From assembly GCA_934378145.1 (NCBI GenBank), contig CAKXXW010000016.1:1-37568 (forward strand): DNA of 37,568 nt, in the 5' to 3' direction. The stretch is from an uncultured Eubacteriales bacterium (GTDB lineage Bacteria; Bacillota; Clostridia; Oscillospirales; CAG-272). The position numbers and the translations under genes are program-made. Every line of letters starts with the position of its first letter. Position 1 is the stretch's first letter. Below the pieces are notes generated by a model. The model saw nothing but the letters and a program-made list of their open reading frames with translations. It was not told where the DNA came from and searched no databases. This document shows, piece after piece, positions 34,188 through 37,568 of this stretch.

Positions 34188-35354
34188 TCAGTGATTGAAA
34201 AGGAAATATTCGAAAACAGTCAGAATTATCAGAAACCCGAAATTCACCGCCGAGAAAAGCGCAATATACTTCTCTGCCTTACCCGGGTTATGTGAGGTGT
34301 ACTCGCGGAAGGTGATAAGGCTCGCGAGCGAGGCAATAAGCGTTCCCGCGCCGCCGATATTGACCCCGACGAGAAGCTCGCGGTAATTTTCCGTAAACTG
34401 CGAGAGAAGTACCGCCGACGGGACATTGCTGATACACTGACACGAAAGCACGCTGAAAATGAGCGTGCTTTTTTCGAGCAGACCCGAAAAAAGGCTTCTG
34501 ACAGCCTCTATCCGCCCCATATTTCCGGCGAAAATGAAGAATGACACGAAGGTGAAAAGCAGCGCATAATCGACCTTCGCCAGCGCCCGACGGTCAAGGA
34601 AAAGAAGCGCGACCGGTATCACGATAAGCCCGAGCCAATAAGGCACCACGCGGAAAACTATCACTATCGAGAATGAAAAAAGCAGAAGATATATGACGGT
34701 GCGCGCGATCGGGAGCTTTTTTGCCTCGCGGTCCTCGAGCTTCAGCTTTACGGGCTTCACGAATACAAAGCAGCACACGGCGATCATGGCGATCGAAAGA
34801 ATGAATGGCGGGAACATGATCGACATAAACTCACCGACGGGGATCGAAAAATGACTGTAAAGGTAGAGATTCTGCGGATTTCCGAAGGGAGTGAGCATAC
34901 CGCCGAGATTCGCGGCAATGTTCTGCATAATGAAGGTAAACGCCATATACCCGCGGTTGCCGGTCGATTCAAGGACAAAGAAACCGAGCGGCAAAAAGGT
35001 CAGGAGAGCCATATCGTTGGCTATCAGCATCGAACCGATGAAGGTTATACACACGAGCGCAATAACCGCTGCACGAAGATTCCCCGTGCATAAGACGATC
35101 TTCCGGGCGACGAAGGTAAAGAAGCCTATACCCCGGAGCGCGCATACAACGGCGAGCGTGCAGAAAAGGCAGGTCAGCGTCCGGAAATCGAAATACCCGA
35201 GATAGGCAGCGTCCGGAGGCACAATGAACGAGGTCACGACCGCCGCAACGATCGCAATGCATAGGACGGTATTCTTTTTTATGAAGCTTAGGACAGCGGC
35301 AACGGCGTGCGGCATGCGCCCGTGCGCCGGTTTTTTCACAGTAGAAGCATTCAT
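34188..35354 (-). CDS. SLC13/ArsB-type anion permease
   Basis: The 388-residue, about 10-helix permease of the ion transporter (CitMHS/ArsB/NhaD/DASS) superfamily. The diagnostic re-entrant motif NLGGMLTPFGNPQNLYLYS sits near residue 140, and a second half-repeat motif CQCISNVPSAVLLSQF lies near residue 320; both form the substrate and ion site in the family. Substrates in relatives are citrate, dicarboxylates, sulfate, arsenite or Na+/H+; the sequence does not choose between them. The start at 35354 gives a short hydrophilic leader; GGAGG is 12 bases upstream, slightly far, with AGGGA nearer. It has its own promoter at 35400-35428. It is shorter than typical SLC13 proteins (about 430-480). 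Confidence 0.85.
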   Translation of the reverse strand: MNASTVKKPAHGRMPHAVAAVLSFIKKNTVLCIAIVAAVVTSFIVPPDAAYLGYFDFRTLTCLFCTLAVVCALRGIGFFTFVARKIVLCTGNLRAAVIALVCITFIGSMLIANDMALLTFLPLGFFVLESTGNRGYMAFTFIMQNIAANLGGMLTPFGNPQNLYLYSHFSIPVGEFMSIMFPPFILSIAMIAVCCFVFVKPVKLKLEDREAKKLPIARTVIYLLLFSFSIVIVFRVVPYWLGLIVIPVALLFLDRRALAKVDYALLFTFVSFFIFAGNMGRIEAVRSLFSGLLEKSTLIFSVLSCQCISNVPSAVLLSQFTENYRELLVGVNIGGAGTLIASLASLITFREYTSHNPGKAEKYIALFSAVNFGFLIILTVFEYFLFNH

Positions 35355-35399
35355 TCCCTGAATATTCCTCCGAATATCGAATAAAAAACAACAGGCGTT

Positions 35400-35428
35400 A
35401 TTGTAGCACAAACCCCGAACAGAGTCAA
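35400..35428 (-). promoter_or_regulatory. Sigma-A promoter of the permease gene
   Basis: Minus strand: TTGACT (35428-35423), 17-base spacer, TACAAT (35405-35400), about 45 bases before the ATG. Confidence 0.83.
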
Positions 35429-35471
35429 TATATAGTGAAGAAAAAATGCACATTCGGAAAAGGCCGAAACG

Positions 35472-35509
35472 AAAAGCCCGCCCCCGCGAGGAATCCTCGC
35501 GGGGGCGGG
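35472..35509 (-). terminator. Terminator of the second pseudopilin gene
   Basis: CCCGCCCCCGCGAGGA (35477-35492), one base, TCCTCGCGGGGGCGGG (35494-35509), a 16-bp palindrome followed by TTTT on the minus strand. Its central 19 bases, CCGCGAGGAATCCTCGCGG, are identical to those of the terminator at 261-302. Confidence 0.88.
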
Positions 35510-35540
35510 GGTGTTGAATCAAGCTATATTGTCAAACCTA

Positions 35541-37568
35541 TTATTTTGAAAGTGTAGCCGAGGCGATAAGGTTGCCGTTAGTATCAAAGCACGACACACT
35601 TATTATCTGAGCATCCTTGGCTTCACCGCCAAGATTTGCATTAGTAAAATCGGGCAGGTAATAATATTCAGTACCGTTGAGAGTATAAACGGTATATGCA
35701 TAATTACCTTCACCGTATGTCTTAGCGGTTGCACTGCTATTGGCATCGACCCATGCCTTGTCAACAAATGCAAGCTTCTTGAGAGTCGTTGTCTTTGTTC
35801 CGTTATTGAACGACGACTTATCAAGCTTTTCCTTTACATTCTGTACCAGAGTGCCGCCTTCATTCCAAATGGAATACAGTCCGACAGACACTTCGTAATA
35901 CGCAACATTGGTGTTTTCGGATGCAGTTACAGTAAATGTTCCGTCCGCATTGAGTACAAGTTTGAGATTTGCATCGTTAGGCCCCTGAACAAATCCGGTT
36001 CCCATCGGCTCTGCTATGTTGCTCTCTGTTAACTTAACGCCGTTAAGGATAACGCTGTTAGCCTTGAAGCTATTATCGTTGGAATCGTTTTTAATACCTG
36101 TGGCAATATACGAATTCCAATAATAACCTTCGGTCAGTGTAGACTGAATAATACCCTTGTTTTCGCAATTGTTAACATTGACCGTAACTTTTCCCTCATT
36201 TGCCGAATTGTTTCCAAGGAACATAGCTGCCTTACCCGATACAAAGGTACCACTATAAGTACAATTTGTATAATTCAGAACTGTTGTCGCACCCTCTCTG
36301 TAAGCATATCCGGTAAATACCGAATTATAGCTATTCTTGGTTCCGTCGGAAGTAAAATCAACAGTACAGTCACAATCAATATATGTCAGCGTGGCTTGAT
36401 TTGCCATAGGTGTGGCGTAAATAACATATACGCCTTGATTGCCACCGGTAGTATTTATTTTGCCGAACAAATCCACATTATTAAAAGTTGTGGTTGCGGC
36501 ATAATATGCCATGGTTTTTTCTACAAATGCTTTCAAATTTTTAATTTCGGAAGACTGAACATAGTAAAACAAATGCGACTTATCTGTGATTGTAACCGTG
36601 TGGTTTGCACCGTCAAGTTCCGAATGGGTCAATTTGAATATAACATGGTTTCCGCCTTCGGCAGTGAAGTTTTTGGAAGCTTCAACATCGGCAATCAGCT
36701 TGTAATACAGTTTATTGTCGGCAGTACCCTGCATTATGTTCTTGAAATGCTCGTTTGTCGAAATCAGATACGGGCTATCTTCCGTTCCGAGACCGCCGGC
36801 GAATTTGTCCATATTCGCAATGGTCGTTTCATCGGTAATAACGCTGTCGTTGCTTGCATTGAGCTTATTGTCACCGCCCGCCTTTTCAAGAGCAGTCTTG
36901 ACATCGGCGGGAACAACAACGGCAACGGTGGGAGCCGCGGTGTTATCAACGGCGACAGTTGCATTTCCCTTTGAAACATCATCGGCAGTTGCGGTGACCT
37001 TTACAGCCGAAGCCTTCGAGCCGGATTCCATGACTACACGACCGTTCGCAAGGGAGATATTGCCCTGAACATCGCCGAACTCATGGTAGGATTTCGGAGC
37101 TACCGCAGTGATAACGACGCTGCCGACCTTGTCAAAGTGCTTCACGCTGTCCTTGACGGCATCTATCGTAAGAACGGTATCGTAGGAATTTGTACGGATA
37201 ATGACGCTGTTACCGGCGGTACCCTTGTAGGTCAGCGCGGTAATAGCGGTATTGCTGCCCGCGTCGAAACCGACGGTAAGTTCTTTGTCAAATGCTTTAT
37301 CGCTGTTCCAATAGATCGAGAAGGTCTGTTCTGCGGGTGCTTCGGTGTAGATCTTCCAGAGCTTGTAGGTCTCGTTGGATTCGATCGCGCCGTTCTTGAG
37401 AGAAGTCTCGGGGATGTACTCGGGAGTCTTGGTGTTCGTGTCATAGTAGCAGAAAACATCGTTCTTGCTGTCCCAGAGGATCTCCTTATTTGTCGCGCTC
37501 GCATTGATCTTTCCGACATCGTAGCCGAACTCGGCTGCGGCATCGAGAGCGTCAGTCATGGTCTTATG
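35541..37568 (-). CDS. Second giant pseudopilin-like surface protein (5' end off window)
   Basis: The window holds the last 675 residues; the frame is open through the edge, so the start and the pilin signal peptide lie outside. The first visible residues (HKTMTDALDAAAEFGYDV, then ILWDSKNDVFCYYD) align with residues 63-105 of the 329-2134 protein (KHSTMHEAL...GYDV, AWDSANDRFVLVD), so the two are paralogs and the missing part is probably the same class III signal and helix. The rest is long, acidic and rich in N, T and V, with beta-helix style repeats such as HSELDGANHTVTI and LNYTNCTYSGTFVSG. The GLUG-like glycine motifs of the first copy are mostly lost, which suggests divergence under selection for variable surface structure. 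An ATG at 37559 is internal. The terminator at 35472-35509 follows. Confidence 0.82.
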   Translation of the reverse strand, partial: HKTMTDALDAAAEFGYDVGKINASATNKEILWDSKNDVFCYYDTNTKTPEYIPETSLKNGAIESNETYKLWKIYTEAPAEQTFSIYWNSDKAFDKELTVGFDAGSNTAITALTYKGTAGNSVIIRTNSYDTVLTIDAVKDSVKHFDKVGSVVITAVAPKSYHEFGDVQGNISLANGRVVMESGSKASAVKVTATADDVSKGNATVAVDNTAAPTVAVVVPADVKTALEKAGGDNKLNASNDSVITDETTIANMDKFAGGLGTEDSPYLISTNEHFKNIMQGTADNKLYYKLIADVEASKNFTAEGGNHVIFKLTHSELDGANHTVTITDKSHLFYYVQSSEIKNLKAFVEKTMAYYAATTTFNNVDLFGKINTTGGNQGVYVIYATPMANQATLTYIDCDCTVDFTSDGTKNSYNSVFTGYAYREGATTVLNYTNCTYSGTFVSGKAAMFLGNNSANEGKVTVNVNNCENKGIIQSTLTEGYYWNSYIATGIKNDSNDNSFKANSVILNGVKLTESNIAEPMGTGFVQGPNDANLKLVLNADGTFTVTASENTNVAYYEVSVGLYSIWNEGGTLVQNVKEKLDKSSFNNGTKTTTLKKLAFVDKAWVDANSSATAKTYGEGNYAYTVYTLNGTEYYYLPDFTNANLGGEAKDAQIISVSCFDTNGNLIASATLSK

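Overview
The window looks like chromosomal DNA from an endospore-forming Clostridia-type bacterium (Bacillota), probably a gut lineage of the Oscillospiraceae/Ruminococcaceae kind. The reasons are spoIVA, an HPr with the regulatory Ser46, a HrcA-type CIRCE operator before clpB, a clostridial FeoA-FeoA-FeoB-FeoB-associated Cys-rich protein operon, GTP-type PEP carboxykinase, AGGAGG-type ribosome binding sites, and very regular TTGACA-N17-TATAAT promoters. The species cannot be named from sequence alone. No rRNA, tRNA, CRISPR array, transposase or prophage gene was seen.

Layout, left to right. 1-328 is a repeat-rich non-coding stretch ending in a terminator. 329-2940 (minus strand) is a surface operon: a consensus promoter, a leader with a (CATA)n microsatellite, a small membrane protein, a nested inverted-repeat element, and a very large pseudopilin with GLUG-like repeats. 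3065-6571 is the ferrous iron uptake operon. 6646-9413 is clpB under CIRCE control. 9426-13460 holds a membrane protein, a CAT-like acyltransferase, a TIM-barrel sugar isomerase-like protein and a MATE exporter. 13466-16083 is one large CvpA-like membrane protein. 16120-20525 is an apparent operon rimM-trmD-(O-antigen ligase-like)-two DUF4330-like proteins. 20606-23950 is ptsH-uvrC-rsmD-coaD. 24044-25557 is spoIVA. 25561-25905 is a hairpin and direct-repeat mosaic. 25906-29251 (minus) is an FtsX-type ABC transporter. 29344-31260 is pckG. 31276-34181 is a divergent pair of glycosyltransferase-like membrane proteins. 34188-35428 (minus) is an SLC13/ArsB-type permease. 35472-37568 (minus) is a second giant pseudopilin-like gene, cut by the window edge, paralogous to the first.

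How they fit together: the central part is ordinary housekeeping (tRNA and rRNA modification, DNA repair, CoA synthesis, carbon regulation, gluconeogenesis, sporulation), with cell-surface functions between. The most unusual locus is the left surface operon. The CATA tract lies directly behind a strong ribosome binding site and GTG start. In one of its three length classes the leader frame would run open to a TGA overlapping the ATG of the membrane protein gene, which looks like a tetranucleotide contingency (phase-variation) switch. A 106-bp nested inverted repeat with a terminator-like hairpin then separates that gene from the pseudopilin. The two pseudopilin genes at the ends of the window share architecture and a 19-bp terminator core.
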